Assembly: GCA_035299025.1 (NCBI GenBank)
Contig: DATGXK010000007.1
Coordinates: 930,001 to 994,000, forward strand
Direction of reading: 5' to 3'
Source of the DNA: Leadbetterella sp035299025
GTDB taxonomy: Bacteria > Bacteroidota > Bacteroidia > Cytophagales > Spirosomataceae
Length of the DNA: 64,000 nt
Numbering within the stretch: position 1 is the stretch's first letter; every line of letters begins with the position of its first letter. This document shows positions 15,056 through 24,227 of the stretch, piece by piece. The translations under genes and the position numbers were made by a program. Under the pieces are notes generated by a model, which saw only the letters and a list, made by a program, of their open reading frames with translations, was not told where the DNA came from and ran no database searches.

Positions 15056-16276
15056 TTGAAACTCGACATAAATAAAATAAGACAAGATTTTCCTATTTTA
15101 GACCAGTCTATTAATGGTAAAAAGCTTGTATATTTTGACAACGCCGCTACTACCCAAAAGCCTATTCAGGTTTTAGACGCACTCAGTGATTATTACAGAG
15201 GTTACAATGCCAATATTCACAGAGGTATTCACCATTTGGCGGAAAAAGCAACGGCGGGATTTGAGGAAACAAGAAAATCTGTAAGAGCTTTTCTGAATGC
15301 CAAATCTACTGAGGAGATAATCTTTACCTATGGCACCACAGATAGTATAAATTTGGTAGTAGGTAGTTATGGAAGAAAATTTCTAAGTGTAGGTGACGAA
15401 ATAATTATTTCAACACTGGAGCACCATTCCAATATTGTTCCATGGCAAATGCTTTGCGAAGAGTGTGGTTGTGTTTTAAAGGTAATTCCAATCAATAATG
15501 ATGGTGAATTACTGATGGAAGAGTACGAGAAACTACTTTCAGAAAAAACGAAATTTGTTTCTGTGGTGCATGTTTCTAATGCCTTAGGTACCATCAATCC
15601 GATCAAAGCCATTATCGATAAAGCTCATGCTGTTGGAGCCAAAGTTTTGATAGATGGAGCACAAGCGAGTAGTCACATTGATATTGATGTACAAGCACTA
15701 GATGCCGATTTTTATGCTCTTTCTGCTCATAAATTGTTCGGTCCTACAGGCATCGGTGTTCTTTATGGCAAAAAAGAATTGCTAGAGTCTATGCCGCCGT
15801 ACAGAGGTGGTGGCGAGATGATCAAAGAAGTAACCTTTGAAAAGACCACTTTTGCCGACTTACCTTATAAGTTTGAGGCGGGCACACCAAACATTGCGGA
15901 TGTTGTGGCGTTTAAGTATGCCCTGGATTACATTCAAGCCATTGGTAAAAACAATATTGCAGCACATGAAAACGAACTACTGAACTACGCTACTAAGCAA
16001 CTTGAACAGATAGGAGGTCTAACAATTGTCGGGAAAGCCAAAGAAAAAGTAAGTGTGGTCTCGTTTGTTTTAGATGGTATTCATCCGCAAGACATTGGTA
16101 TTATTTTAGATCAACAAGGTATTGCGGTAAGAACCGGCCACCATTGTACGCAGCCATTAATGCAGCGACTTGGTATTTTAGGTACAGCACGAGCTTCGTT
16201 TTCGGTTTACAATACATTTGAAGAAATAGATGCTTTGATTGCAGGTATTTTGAAAGTTAAAAAGTTATTGTCATAG
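15056..16276 (+). CDS. sufS: Cysteine desulfurase SufS
   Basis: The 406-residue class V aminotransferase-fold enzyme has PLP lysine K226 in SAHKLFGPTG and catalytic C364 in RTGHHCTQPLMQR, the group II (SufS) form. It releases sulfur from cysteine and passes it to SufE next door. The start is a TTG: no ATG precedes the conserved KIRQDFPIL, and the frame opens just upstream. The gene is followed two bases later by sufE. Confidence 0.95.
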   Translation: MKLDINKIRQDFPILDQSINGKKLVYFDNAATTQKPIQVLDALSDYYRGYNANIHRGIHHLAEKATAGFEETRKSVRAFLNAKSTEEIIFTYGTTDSINLVVGSYGRKFLSVGDEIIISTLEHHSNIVPWQMLCEECGCVLKVIPINNDGELLMEEYEKLLSEKTKFVSVVHVSNALGTINPIKAIIDKAHAVGAKVLIDGAQASSHIDIDVQALDADFYALSAHKLFGPTGIGVLYGKKELLESMPPYRGGGEMIKEVTFEKTTFADLPYKFEAGTPNIADVVAFKYALDYIQAIGKNNIAAHENELLNYATKQLEQIGGLTIVGKAKEKVSVVSFVLDGIHPQDIGIILDQQGIAVRTGHHCTQPLMQRLGILGTARASFSVYNTFEEIDALIAGILKVKKLLS

Positions 16277-16278
16277 TC

Positions 16279-16704
16279 ATGAGTATAAATGAGTTGCAAG
16301 ATGAGATTATTGAAGAGTTTGAACTTTTTGACGACGACTGGGAAGGTAAATACGAATATATTATAGACTTAGGTAAAAAACTAAGTCCTATGTCGGAAGA
16401 TTTAAAGACAGAAGATAATATCATAAAGGGTTGCCAGTCAGTGGTTTGGCTTAGTGCCAAATTTGAGAACGGTGTGGTAGTGTTTGAAGGCGATAGCCAA
16501 GCTATTATAGTGAAAGGTCTAGTAAATATGCTTTTAAAGGTACTTTCAAATCATACTCCAGAAGAGATATTAAACGCGGATTTGTATTTTATTGAAAAAA
16601 CAGGCCTTACGAGCCATCTGGCACAAACACGTTCAAATGGCCTCGCCTCAATGGTAAAGCAAATGAAAACGTATGCATTGGCTTATCAAAGTCTTGAAAA
16701 ATAA
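16279..16704 (+). CDS. sufE: Sulfur acceptor SufE
   Basis: The 141-residue SufE has the persulfide-accepting Cys at 52 in IIKGCQSVVWL and the C-terminal GLTSHLAQTRSNGLASM motif. It takes sulfur from SufS and enhances its activity. The ATG lies two bases after the sufS stop, indicating translational coupling. Confidence 0.95.
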   Translation: MSINELQDEIIEEFELFDDDWEGKYEYIIDLGKKLSPMSEDLKTEDNIIKGCQSVVWLSAKFENGVVVFEGDSQAIIVKGLVNMLLKVLSNHTPEEILNADLYFIEKTGLTSHLAQTRSNGLASMVKQMKTYALAYQSLEK

Positions 16705-16758
16705 AGAACTTAATTAAAATTCATTGTGTTTTTAAAAAGTATTTAAAACCTAATTGAT

Positions 16759-17076
16759 ATGGATACGCAAGAAGAAGAAATGAAAGCCAAGGTCATAGAA
16801 GCTATAAAACAGGTATATGATCCCGAGATTCCGGTGGATGTTTATGAGTTGGGCCTTATTTACGACATTAAGATATTTCCTATCAATAATGTGTACGTGC
16901 TCATGACACTTACTTCTCCATCATGTCCTTCAGCAGAATCTATTCCTGTTGAAATAGAACAAAAAATTAGAGAGGTAGAAGGAGTAAACGATGTAAGCAT
17001 AGAGCTAACTTTTGATCCTCCTTATGGTACAGAAATGATGAGCGAAGTAGCGAAATTAGAGTTAGGATTTTTATAA
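16759..17076 (+). CDS. sufT: SufT-like DUF59 (MIP18 family) Fe-S protein
   Basis: The 105-residue protein has DPEIPVDVYELGLIYDI and the Cys motif TSPSCPSAESIP, both diagnostic of DUF59/SufT proteins that assist maturation or delivery of iron-sulfur clusters. Its place directly after sufE in the suf operon supports that role. It lacks the P-loop of ApbC/Mrp proteins that often carry DUF59 as an N-terminal domain, so it is the stand-alone form. Confidence 0.9.
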   Translation: MDTQEEEMKAKVIEAIKQVYDPEIPVDVYELGLIYDIKIFPINNVYVLMTLTSPSCPSAESIPVEIEQKIREVEGVNDVSIELTFDPPYGTEMMSEVAKLELGFL

Positions 17077-17125
17077 AAAAGCTTTTTTGAGTACACCCCT
17101 CCAAAAACGCTGTTGATTTTAAAAA

Positions 17126-17150
17126 CTCCCCCGTAGGGGTCGGGGAATAA
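17126..17150. repeat. GC-rich hairpin word between sufT and brxA
   Basis: CTCCCCCGTAGGGGTCGGGGA stands out in an AT-rich gap; CCCC/GGGG pair around GTA. It may act as an attenuating hairpin or be a dispersed repeat unit. There is no T-tract on the + strand. Confidence 0.35.
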
Positions 17151-17162
17151 AATTTAGAAACA

Positions 17163-17585
17163 ATGTATCCTCCTCATTTAGTAGCACCAATGAAAGCCGA
17201 CCTTACCTCTGTAGGGTTCAAAGAGTTGCAGACAGCCGAAGAAGTTGACCAATTTATGGCCAATCAAAAAGGTACTGCTTTAGTAGTTATAAATTCAGTG
17301 TGTGGCTGTGCAGCCGGCACCTGCCGTCCAGGAGCGAAGCTTTCTCTTGAAATGTCAGAAATCAAGCCAGATCAGTTGGTTACGGTATTTGCTGGTGTTG
17401 ATACAGATGCTACGCAACGTATGCGTGAGTATATTCCTTTGCCTCCATCATCTCCCTCTATCGCTTTGTTTAAAGACGGCGAATTGGTACATTTTGTAGA
17501 AAGACACCATATTGAAGGTCGCTCAGCACAAATGATTGGTGGCCATTTGGCTGCGGTTTATGAAGAAGTTTGTGTAGCCGAATAA
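17163..17585 (+). CDS. brxA: Bacilliredoxin (BrxA/BrxB, YphP/YqiW family)
   Basis: The 140-residue thioredoxin-like protein has the CGC active site at 47-49 (NSVCGCAAGTCRPG). The start MYPPHLVAPMKADLTSVGF is nearly invariant in the family. Bacilliredoxins remove bacillithiol from oxidised protein cysteines, so the host probably uses a low-molecular-weight thiol of that kind. Location after the suf operon links it to thiol and sulfur redox control. It is convergent with hemW, only three bases apart. Confidence 0.92.
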   Translation: MYPPHLVAPMKADLTSVGFKELQTAEEVDQFMANQKGTALVVINSVCGCAAGTCRPGAKLSLEMSEIKPDQLVTVFAGVDTDATQRMREYIPLPPSSPSIALFKDGELVHFVERHHIEGRSAQMIGGHLAAVYEEVCVAE

Positions 17586-17588
17586 TTA

Positions 17589-18728
17589 CTAATCAAAAAA
17601 TAGATCGGAGGCTATTTTATCTGAAAAAATTCTTCCTTGTGTAGTAATTTTGATAGTGTCTTCGGATTGAATTAATAGATTTTGATTTTTCAAAACATTT
17701 AAGATATCCCAAAAAGTAGGCGGAATTTCTCCAACTATTTGGGATATTTTTTTTATGTCAATTCCCCAAATTGTTCGAAGCCCGCACAGTAGATAATCAT
17801 TCACTTTGTCAGAAATACTAAGATTCTCTATCGAAAAAGGCACTTTTCCAGATTCAATAGCACCAATATATTTAGCATTATTAGAAATATTTGATTGTCT
17901 AGAAACTAGATTATATGAATGGGCAGAAGGGCCAATCCCAAGGTATTCCTCATTTTTCCAATAAGCTGAGTTATGAATCGCATATTTTTTACCTCTGGCA
18001 AAATTAGAAACCTCATACTGCTCAAAACCTTGAGCTGTAAGACTGCTCACTAAAATTTCATATTGCTCTGCAGCATAATCTTCTCCAATAGGCTCAATTT
18101 TTTTCTGTTTCAACCATTTTCCAAAAACTGTGGAATCTTCAATGGTTAAGTTATAAGCCGAAATATGACTCAAATTGTATGGCACAACAATTTCTAAATC
18201 CTTTCTTAGAATATCATTTTGCTTTTCTATATCAAATTCTTTCGCATTTTTGGCATAAATCAAATCTATAGTGATGTTTTCTAGATTATTACTTAGAAGC
18301 AATTCTAAGGCATTGGTACTTTGGTTCGCATCATGAGCCCGATTCATAAACTTCAACAGTTCGTTGTCGAAAGTCTGAATTCCCAAACTTACTCTGTCAA
18401 TACCCGTGGCTTTCCACTCATTTATTTTTGCTAAGTTGATGTCATCTGGGTTTGTTTCAATAGTAGTTTCTTCTAAAGAAGAAATATCGAAGAATCTTGA
18501 AATTGCACTGAATATTTGCTCAAAATCCTGACCAGACAATAGGGAAGGGGTACCACCACCAAAGTAGATGGTTTGTAGTTTCTTGTTTTGAAGATAATCT
18601 TTTTGAAGCTCAATTTCCTTACAAATGGCGTCCACCATCTTATCTTTCAAAGAAAGATTGGTGCTGAAATGAAAATCACAATAATAACAAGCCTTTTTAC
18701 AAAACGGAATATGAATGTAAAGATGCAT
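17589..18728 (-). CDS. hemW: HemW-like radical SAM protein (heme chaperone)
   Basis: The 379-residue protein starts MHLYIHIPFCKKACYYCDF, with the radical-SAM CxxxCxxC at C10, C14, C17. FGGGTPSLL and GIDRVSLGIQTF follow, and a HemW-type C-terminal domain ends with a winged-helix-like region. HemW was long named coproporphyrinogen III oxidase but is now known as a heme carrier. True HemN has an N-terminal extension missing here. Its ATG overlaps the upstream methyltransferase stop (TAATG), so the two are coupled. Confidence 0.92.
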   Translation of the reverse strand: MHLYIHIPFCKKACYYCDFHFSTNLSLKDKMVDAICKEIELQKDYLQNKKLQTIYFGGGTPSLLSGQDFEQIFSAISRFFDISSLEETTIETNPDDINLAKINEWKATGIDRVSLGIQTFDNELLKFMNRAHDANQSTNALELLLSNNLENITIDLIYAKNAKEFDIEKQNDILRKDLEIVVPYNLSHISAYNLTIEDSTVFGKWLKQKKIEPIGEDYAAEQYEILVSSLTAQGFEQYEVSNFARGKKYAIHNSAYWKNEEYLGIGPSAHSYNLVSRQSNISNNAKYIGAIESGKVPFSIENLSISDKVNDYLLCGLRTIWGIDIKKISQIVGEIPPTFWDILNVLKNQNLLIQSEDTIKITTQGRIFSDKIASDLFFD

Positions 18729-19501
18729 TATTTAGTGGCTACAAAGAAATAGTCAATACATTTCTCCGGCTCTTCACTAAGGTAATGGTCGTCCCAATTG
18801 ATTTCAGCAGCCAAACCTTCAGATTGTTGCAGAAGTTTATTTCTATTAAATCTATTCAGAATTTCATAAGGAATTCTAAGAATCCATGCCGGAAGATTGT
18901 GCTGTAGATTAAGTATATCCCAACGCATAATTTTATTCACCGAAGCTTTGTTTTGGGCGTAATATTCCCAAACTTTGCCATTTCCACCAACTCCTTTGGC
19001 GTCAAGTGTTTTGAAATATTTCAACATTAAACTTTTCAGTTCTTCTGTCTTATATTCTCTAATATGCCATGGATTACGGCTCAGCGAATATTCTTTATTT
19101 ACCGTAGTAAGCAATATTTTACCACCCGGCTTTAGAACTCGGTGTGCTTCTTGCAAAAACTTATGATCGTCTTGAATATGCTCTATAACTTGAAAAGTAA
19201 CTATAAAATCAAAAGTATTATCTGCAAATTCAGATAAAAATGGAAGGTTAACAGTATTAAAATAATGCTTCGGATACTTTTCTTGAAGTGCCTTGATGAG
19301 TGGCTCGTTTTTATCTAAACCCGTAAAATGGTCACAACTATTCACCAATTTTTCTACACCACGTCCCCAACCACAACCTAGTTCTAGAACTTTGCCACTT
19401 ATGATTTTTGCGGCCATTTCATAAGGAAAATATAGTCGTTGATGAACAGGATTGTCTGACAAAATCTCAGCACTGGTTATTTCTGTTGTAGCGTAAGTCA
19501 T
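18728..19501 (-). CDS. Class I SAM-dependent methyltransferase
   Basis: The 257-residue protein has motif I LELGCGWGRGVEKL, motif II acidic residue in FTGLDKNEP, and FDFIVTFQVIEHIQD with HRVLKPGGKILLTTVN, the Methyltransf_11/25 pattern shared with UbiE- and glycan-type enzymes. Substrate cannot be inferred. It lies between the leucine-rich-repeat lipoprotein (6 bp upstream) and hemW (stop/start overlap) in one leftward operon. Confidence 0.85.
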   Translation of the reverse strand: MTYATTEITSAEILSDNPVHQRLYFPYEMAAKIISGKVLELGCGWGRGVEKLVNSCDHFTGLDKNEPLIKALQEKYPKHYFNTVNLPFLSEFADNTFDFIVTFQVIEHIQDDHKFLQEAHRVLKPGGKILLTTVNKEYSLSRNPWHIREYKTEELKSLMLKYFKTLDAKGVGGNGKVWEYYAQNKASVNKIMRWDILNLQHNLPAWILRIPYEILNRFNRNKLLQQSEGLAAEINWDDHYLSEEPEKCIDYFFVATK

Positions 19502-19507
19502 TTTATT

Positions 19508-20707
19508 TTAATTACAATTTGAACTATAAATAGTGAATGCATCCTTCACCCAGTCCTCATTTGCAATGGCTGCGGCTACATTCGAAACACAAATTTGAGA
19601 AAGATTATTGTTATTTTCTGTTTTCAGAAGGATTAAATTCGGATTATTTTTGATGTTTAGGCCAGTAAGTCTGTTGCTGGAGACATCCAAAGTCCGTAAA
19701 GCGGTGTTATTTGTCAAACTCAGGCTTGAAATAGTGTTGAATGACACATCAAGGTGTTTTAAATTAGTAAGGTTACCTATTCCCAAACCTCCAAGTCTAC
19801 AAGATTGACAAGCTAAGTTTTCAAGCACGGAGACGCCCGACAAACTAAGACCAGTTATTGGGTTATTACTCAAATCAAGGTCATTCAAAACTGCATTGGC
19901 CGACAAATTTATTTGAGAAAGGCTATTAAAACTCAAACCTAGTATTTTCAGAGCTGTATTTCTACTGATATCTATGCTACTCAGTAGGTTGTTGTCAGCC
20001 ACTAAAACCTCCAGTTGGACATTCTGTGTTACGTTTAATTGGTTCAGTCTATTTTTAGATACCCTCAATATTTTCAAATTGGTATTTGGCGAGAGATCGA
20101 GATTGGTCAGCAAATTAGAAGCAACATTCAATTCGGTCAAGTCGGGGTTTTGACCCAAATTCAATTGAGCCACCGAATTAGAGGAGATATCCAAATATTC
20201 GAGATTTACGAAATGTTGAATTCCTTCCATATTCGAAATTCCCATGCCCGCCGCTTTAAGCACTTTTACCAACAGAGCGTCTACCTTTATCATTTTTCCA
20301 TTAGCAATGCCTTCAGTGTCATATCCGGCCGTTATGAGGGCCTGTTCTAGAGCAGCGTCAGGTATTGCTATATACTCCTTGCCAGTTGTAAAAGTATATG
20401 GTGCTGATTCAGTATCCCCGGCCAGGTTTTTACCGATCAAGGTGCCAGAGTAGGTAGTATTATAACTTAAGTTACTAATTGTAAATGTATTAGCATTTAA
20501 ATTACTCGCCACAAGTGTATTCCCCAAATATAAATCATAACGCACAGGCCCTATTCTGTCATCATCAATGAGGGGCCAATCCAAACGAACAGATATGCTG
20601 TTGTCAAGAACCGTGGCTGTAATGTCAAACGGAGGTAAATCTGGTGGTCTTTGGCAGGATAAACCAACGAGAAGAAAAATTATAGCGGCACGTTTTATAA
20701 GACTCAT
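19508..20707 (-). CDS. Leucine-rich-repeat lipoprotein with FN3-like domain
   Basis: The 399-residue protein has a lipobox ending at C18 (FLLVGLSC). About residues 26-110 form a fibronectin type III-like domain (VRYDLYLGNTLVASNL...NTTYSGTLIGKN). After a linker, repeats of about 21 residues follow with the bacterial LRR pattern NLEYLDISSNSVAQLNLG, ALKILGLSFNSLSQINLS and similar, to about 375. Two late Cys (QICVSN, SSNC) may close the end. It is a surface-exposed or periplasmic binding protein; ligand unknown. It is first gene of the leftward unit with the methyltransferase and hemW. Confidence 0.85.
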   Translation of the reverse strand: MSLIKRAAIIFLLVGLSCQRPPDLPPFDITATVLDNSISVRLDWPLIDDDRIGPVRYDLYLGNTLVASNLNANTFTISNLSYNTTYSGTLIGKNLAGDTESAPYTFTTGKEYIAIPDAALEQALITAGYDTEGIANGKMIKVDALLVKVLKAAGMGISNMEGIQHFVNLEYLDISSNSVAQLNLGQNPDLTELNVASNLLTNLDLSPNTNLKILRVSKNRLNQLNVTQNVQLEVLVADNNLLSSIDISRNTALKILGLSFNSLSQINLSANAVLNDLDLSNNPITGLSLSGVSVLENLACQSCRLGGLGIGNLTNLKHLDVSFNTISSLSLTNNTALRTLDVSSNRLTGLNIKNNPNLILLKTENNNNLSQICVSNVAAAIANEDWVKDAFTIYSSNCN

Positions 20708-20731
20708 ACACTTAATATGTAATGATATCTA

Positions 20732-20739
20732 CAAAAATA
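20732..20739 (-). promoter_or_regulatory. -7 element for the LRR-methyltransferase-hemW operon
   Basis: TATTTTTG on the minus strand, 25 bp before the lipoprotein ATG, fits TAnnTTTG. Confidence 0.5.
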
Positions 20740-20812
20740 GTTGTCAAAATAGATAATAAAAAACCTTTGCTCTGAAAATAAACCAAACTACTTTTGATAA
20801 AAATTAAAGGAA

Positions 20813-21733
20813 TTGCAGAAAGAAAGAAATACTAACCTCATAAAAACCAAATCTAAAGCCCTTGGATTTGATTTTTGTGGTATTTCTAAGGCTGACTTTT
20901 TAGAAGACGAAGCTAGGCTTTTAGACACTTGGCTGAGCAAAAACTACAATGGTAAAATGGCTTACATGGCCAATTATTTTGACAAAAGACTTGATCCGAG
21001 ACTTCTTGTAGATGGAGCTAAATCTGTCATTACGGTTATTCTTAATTATTTTCCCGAAAAGGAAATCACGGAGCATCAATACAAAATATCTAAATATGCT
21101 TATGGTGTTGATTATCATTTTGTTATAAAAGACAAACTGAAACAACTGGTGGACGAACTAAAGACCCAATTTGGAGATTTCAATGCCCGTGTTTTTGTAG
21201 ATTCAGCACCCGTTATGGACAAAGTATGGGCTAAAAAGGGAGGATTGGGTTGGATTGGAAAGCACAGCAATCTCATCAACAGAAAAATAGGTAGTTTCTT
21301 TTTCATTGGTGAAATAATCTGTGATATCGAACTCAATTACGACGGTCCAATAAAAGATTATTGTGGCACTTGCACCGCTTGCATTGACGCTTGTCCTACA
21401 GACGCCATAACTGAACCTTATGTGGTGGATGGCAGCAAATGCATTAGTTATTTGACTATAGAACTAAAGGAAAATATTCCGACCGAATTCAAAGATAAAA
21501 TGGAAAATTGGGTATTCGGTTGTGATATTTGCCAAGACGTATGCCCATGGAACTCGTTTGCAAAACCGCATAAAACACCGGAATTCTTGCCGAATGAAAA
21601 ACTGAAAGAATTGAAAAATTGGGAAGAGATTACCCAGGAAATTTTCGCTGAAACTTTTAAAAATTCAGCAGTAAAACGCACCAAACTGGAAGGCCTGAAA
21701 AGAAACATAGACTTTCTTAAGAAAAAAAACTAA
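20813..21733 (+). CDS. queG: Epoxyqueuosine reductase QueG
   Basis: The 306-residue enzyme has the cobalamin/DUF1730 N-terminal half with VFVDSAPVMDK (D130 likely the catalytic acid) and GLGWIGKHSNLI. Two 4Fe-4S motifs follow, CGTCTACIDACPTDAI (C184-C194) and CDICQDVCPWN (C237-C244). It makes queuosine from epoxyqueuosine in tRNA. The start is TTG at 20813, after AAAGGAA; the first in-frame ATG (MAYMANYF) is well inside the conserved region. Its TAA overlaps the convergent TPR gene's stop by four bases. The HEAT-repeat tail seen in some QueG is absent. Confidence 0.93.
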   Translation: MQKERNTNLIKTKSKALGFDFCGISKADFLEDEARLLDTWLSKNYNGKMAYMANYFDKRLDPRLLVDGAKSVITVILNYFPEKEITEHQYKISKYAYGVDYHFVIKDKLKQLVDELKTQFGDFNARVFVDSAPVMDKVWAKKGGLGWIGKHSNLINRKIGSFFFIGEIICDIELNYDGPIKDYCGTCTACIDACPTDAITEPYVVDGSKCISYLTIELKENIPTEFKDKMENWVFGCDICQDVCPWNSFAKPHKTPEFLPNEKLKELKNWEEITQEIFAETFKNSAVKRTKLEGLKRNIDFLKKKN

Positions 21734-22743
21734 CGGCAATTTATCGCATATTTTTCACTCCAATGGTCTTTCAATTTAGCCCCAATTTTAAAATTATCAC
21801 AAGCCTTTTTGCTATTAGCCATTGCCATGAGAGTTTTTCCGAGGTAATAATATAGGTAATCCACTTCGGGGTTTGCTTTTTCTAAGTTTGTAAATATTTC
21901 AAGAGCTTTGTCAAAATCCTTGTTTAAATAGGCCTGTATTCCTAGATTTCGCAGGGTGTAAGGATTTTTATCATCAATCTTCATGGCTTTTTCTAGCTTT
22001 TCTTTACCAAGAAAGTACTTGTCACTTTCAAAATAAAATAAAGCTAAATTGTTGATATATATAATGTTATTGAGCTCCTTGTATTCGGCAATAAGCAGGT
22101 TTTTTATTGCACCATCAAAATCCCTTTCTTTACCATCCAAAACCGCTATATTGTTTAAAACCACAGCATTTTCGGCATCAATGGCTTTTGCTTTTGCCAA
22201 ATATTTGCGTGCCTCTTCGGTTTGATTTGTAATTGTTTTGAGGTATGAAATATTGGTCAAAGCTTCAATATTCTTTGGATTTATTACCAGTGATTTCGAA
22301 ATCATTTGTTCAGCTTCCTCAAAGTGATTCAGCCTGATAAAGTTTTGTCCAAAAAAATTATAAAATTCACTCGACTTCTCCATTTTTCTTTCAATGGACT
22401 TATATAAACCTTCGGCTTCGGTGGTTTTACCTATTTCGCTGTACAATCGGCCGAGATTGAGCTTAGCATCAACAAAAGAATTGTCAAGAGAAACTGCCTT
22501 TTCAAAATCTTTAAGGGCTTCGTCGGTTCTACCCACTTTCAGATATACAACACCGCGATTGTTGTAAGCATCAGCAAATTCTGGATTCTTTTTGATAGCC
22601 TCAGAGAAAAAATGTTCTGCTTTGTCAAGTTCATTTTTTTTGAAATGAAAATTTCCGCGTTTAAAAAATTCAGAAGATTCTTTGTTACCTTTGCAGGCCC
22701 AAAAAAATGGCATTAAAAGGACAATAATTAATAACTTTTTCAT
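21730..22743 (-). CDS. TPR-repeat lipoprotein
   Basis: The 337-residue protein starts MKKLLIIVLLMPFFWAC, a lipoprotein signal with Cys 17. The rest is a chain of tetratricopeptide repeats (HFFSEAIKKNPEFADAYNNRGVVYLK, shown in parts: EALKDFEKAVSLDNSFVDA, FEEAEQMISKSLVINPKN, KLEKAMKIDDKNPYTLRNLG). TPR lipoproteins serve as envelope assembly scaffolds; no partner is shown. Its ATG overlaps head-to-head with the divergent small gene at 22742 (shared CATG), so its promoter must lie inside that gene. Confidence 0.85.
   Translation of the reverse strand: MKKLLIIVLLMPFFWACKGNKESSEFFKRGNFHFKKNELDKAEHFFSEAIKKNPEFADAYNNRGVVYLKVGRTDEALKDFEKAVSLDNSFVDAKLNLGRLYSEIGKTTEAEGLYKSIERKMEKSSEFYNFFGQNFIRLNHFEEAEQMISKSLVINPKNIEALTNISYLKTITNQTEEARKYLAKAKAIDAENAVVLNNIAVLDGKERDFDGAIKNLLIAEYKELNNIIYINNLALFYFESDKYFLGKEKLEKAMKIDDKNPYTLRNLGIQAYLNKDFDKALEIFTNLEKANPEVDYLYYYLGKTLMAMANSKKACDNFKIGAKLKDHWSEKYAINCR
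22686..22693 (+). promoter_or_regulatory. -7 element for the small acidic gene, inside the TPR lipoprotein gene
   Basis: TACCTTTG matches TAnnTTTG and lies about 48 bp before ATG 22742, within codons of the signal peptide of the opposite gene. Confidence 0.5.
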
Positions 22744-22984
22744 GAGGTTTGTAAAAAATATTGAGAACGATTTCTGTAAAGCAGAGCTTTATCAATTCAA
22801 CAATAAGTATATTATAAAGTTTGAAGCCGGAATGTTTGAGCAAATCTACAAAGTTTCTGAGTTCGATGTATCGGGCGAAGAAGATATTGAAGAAATGTTA
22901 GGTGATAATTTCCTTAAAAAGGTAGTGGATAGATTCAAAGACATGGAGAATGATTTTGATGCCATCATCGATTCCGTGGATTAA
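22742..22984 (+). CDS. Small conserved-looking acidic protein of unknown function
   Basis: 80 residues from ATG 22742 (MRFVKNIENDFCKAELYQFN); the frame is open further left but there overlaps the opposite lipoprotein and encodes no plausible extension. The protein is strongly acidic (VSGEEDIEEMLGDNF, MENDFDAIIDSVD) with an alternating strand-like first half (KYIIKFEAGMFEQIYKV). No signal or TM. It precedes lepB by 89 bp but lepB has its own -7 element. I do not recognise a family. Confidence 0.65.
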   Translation: MRFVKNIENDFCKAELYQFNNKYIIKFEAGMFEQIYKVSEFDVSGEEDIEEMLGDNFLKKVVDRFKDMENDFDAIIDSVD

Positions 22985-23038
22985 TCACGATATTTTGCCA
23001 ATCAAGCAATTAATTTAGAGCTTTTGGCGTATTTTATT

Positions 23039-23046
23039 TATTTTTG
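23039..23046 (+). promoter_or_regulatory. -7 element for lepB
   Basis: TATTTTTG, 27 bp before the lepB ATG, fits TAnnTTTG. Confidence 0.5.
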
Positions 23047-23073
23047 TAAAAATTCAATTGAAACTAATTTTTC

Positions 23074-24207
23074 ATGGCAGAACAAGAAAATAAGAAACCT
23101 AAAAAACAAAAATCGGCGATGCGTGAGTGGTGGGACTCAGTGCTTTTTGCAGTTGTAGCCGCCACACTTATCAGAGGATTGTTTCTAGAAGCGTATACAA
23201 TTCCCACAGGCTCAATGGAAAAGAGTTTATTGATAAACGATTTTCTTTTCGTTTCGAAAGTACATTATGGAGCTAGAACTCCAAAAACTATCCTTCAAGT
23301 ACCTCTAACACATCAGAAAATTTGGTTTACAGAAATCCCTTCCTATTCTGATGCCATTCAGATTCCAAACTTCAGATTACCTGGTTTTACTTCCGTGAAA
23401 AGTGGCGACGTGGTGGTATTTAACTATCCTGGATGCCCAGAGAGACCAGATCCGTATGGTGGTTTTGACAAATATCCGGTGGACCTGAGAACCAACTATA
23501 TAAAAAGATGCATAGGTACAGGTGGAGACGTAGTAGAAATTAGAAACACCGAAGTCTTTGTAAACAACAAGAAATTTGAAGATGCCCCAGGCACGCAGAA
23601 ATACTACAAAATTGAAACTAATACCAATGTAAATGAAAAGTTGTTTGAAAAACTTGGTATTGAAAACAAAGGAGAGCGTTCGGAATCTGGAAAGATTTAC
23701 TATTCTATAAACGCCACACAAGCGGCCTTAGCGGAGTTGAAAAAGTATGACTTTGTGACGAACATCTTCCCTGATGTTATAGCCAAAGGCGATACCACAG
23801 ATCAGAATTACAATGCATTTCCGCATCAAACCACTTTATTTTCAAACAATAGAGATAATTTTGAAGCCTTTACTGTTCCGAAAAAAGGCATGACAATTCA
23901 ACTTACTGATAAGAATATTGCCATGTATAAATCAGTAATTACGGTTTTCGACCTCAATGAAAATGCTGAATACAAAAATGGTAAAATCTTTATAGACGGC
24001 AAACAAGTAAACGAGTATACTTTTAAACAAGATTATTACTTTATGATGGGCGACAACCGCTACGAATCAGACGATTCTAGATTTTGGGGATTTGTGCCGG
24101 CAGACCATATTGTGGGTAAGGCAGTTTTCATCTGGATGTCCATAGATGCCAATGGCGGATTATTGAACAAAATAAGATGGAGTAGGTTATTTAGTCTTAT
24201 AAAATAA
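23074..24207 (+). CDS. lepB: Signal peptidase I
   Basis: The 377-residue type I signal peptidase has one N-terminal membrane helix (about 21-38). The nucleophile is S47 in IPTGSMEKSL, and the general base is K144 in NYIKRCIGTGGD. The C-terminal box is MMGDNRYESDDSRFWG. It removes signal peptides from exported proteins at the membrane. It is longer than the E. coli enzyme because of an insertion at about 170-290 between conserved boxes, usual for Bacteroidota LepB. It is monocistronic and ends at a strong hairpin. Confidence 0.95.
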   Translation: MAEQENKKPKKQKSAMREWWDSVLFAVVAATLIRGLFLEAYTIPTGSMEKSLLINDFLFVSKVHYGARTPKTILQVPLTHQKIWFTEIPSYSDAIQIPNFRLPGFTSVKSGDVVVFNYPGCPERPDPYGGFDKYPVDLRTNYIKRCIGTGGDVVEIRNTEVFVNNKKFEDAPGTQKYYKIETNTNVNEKLFEKLGIENKGERSESGKIYYSINATQAALAELKKYDFVTNIFPDVIAKGDTTDQNYNAFPHQTTLFSNNRDNFEAFTVPKKGMTIQLTDKNIAMYKSVITVFDLNENAEYKNGKIFIDGKQVNEYTFKQDYYFMMGDNRYESDDSRFWGFVPADHIVGKAVFIWMSIDANGGLLNKIRWSRLFSLIK

Positions 24208-24227
24208 GCAATCCCAATTTCAAGTTT

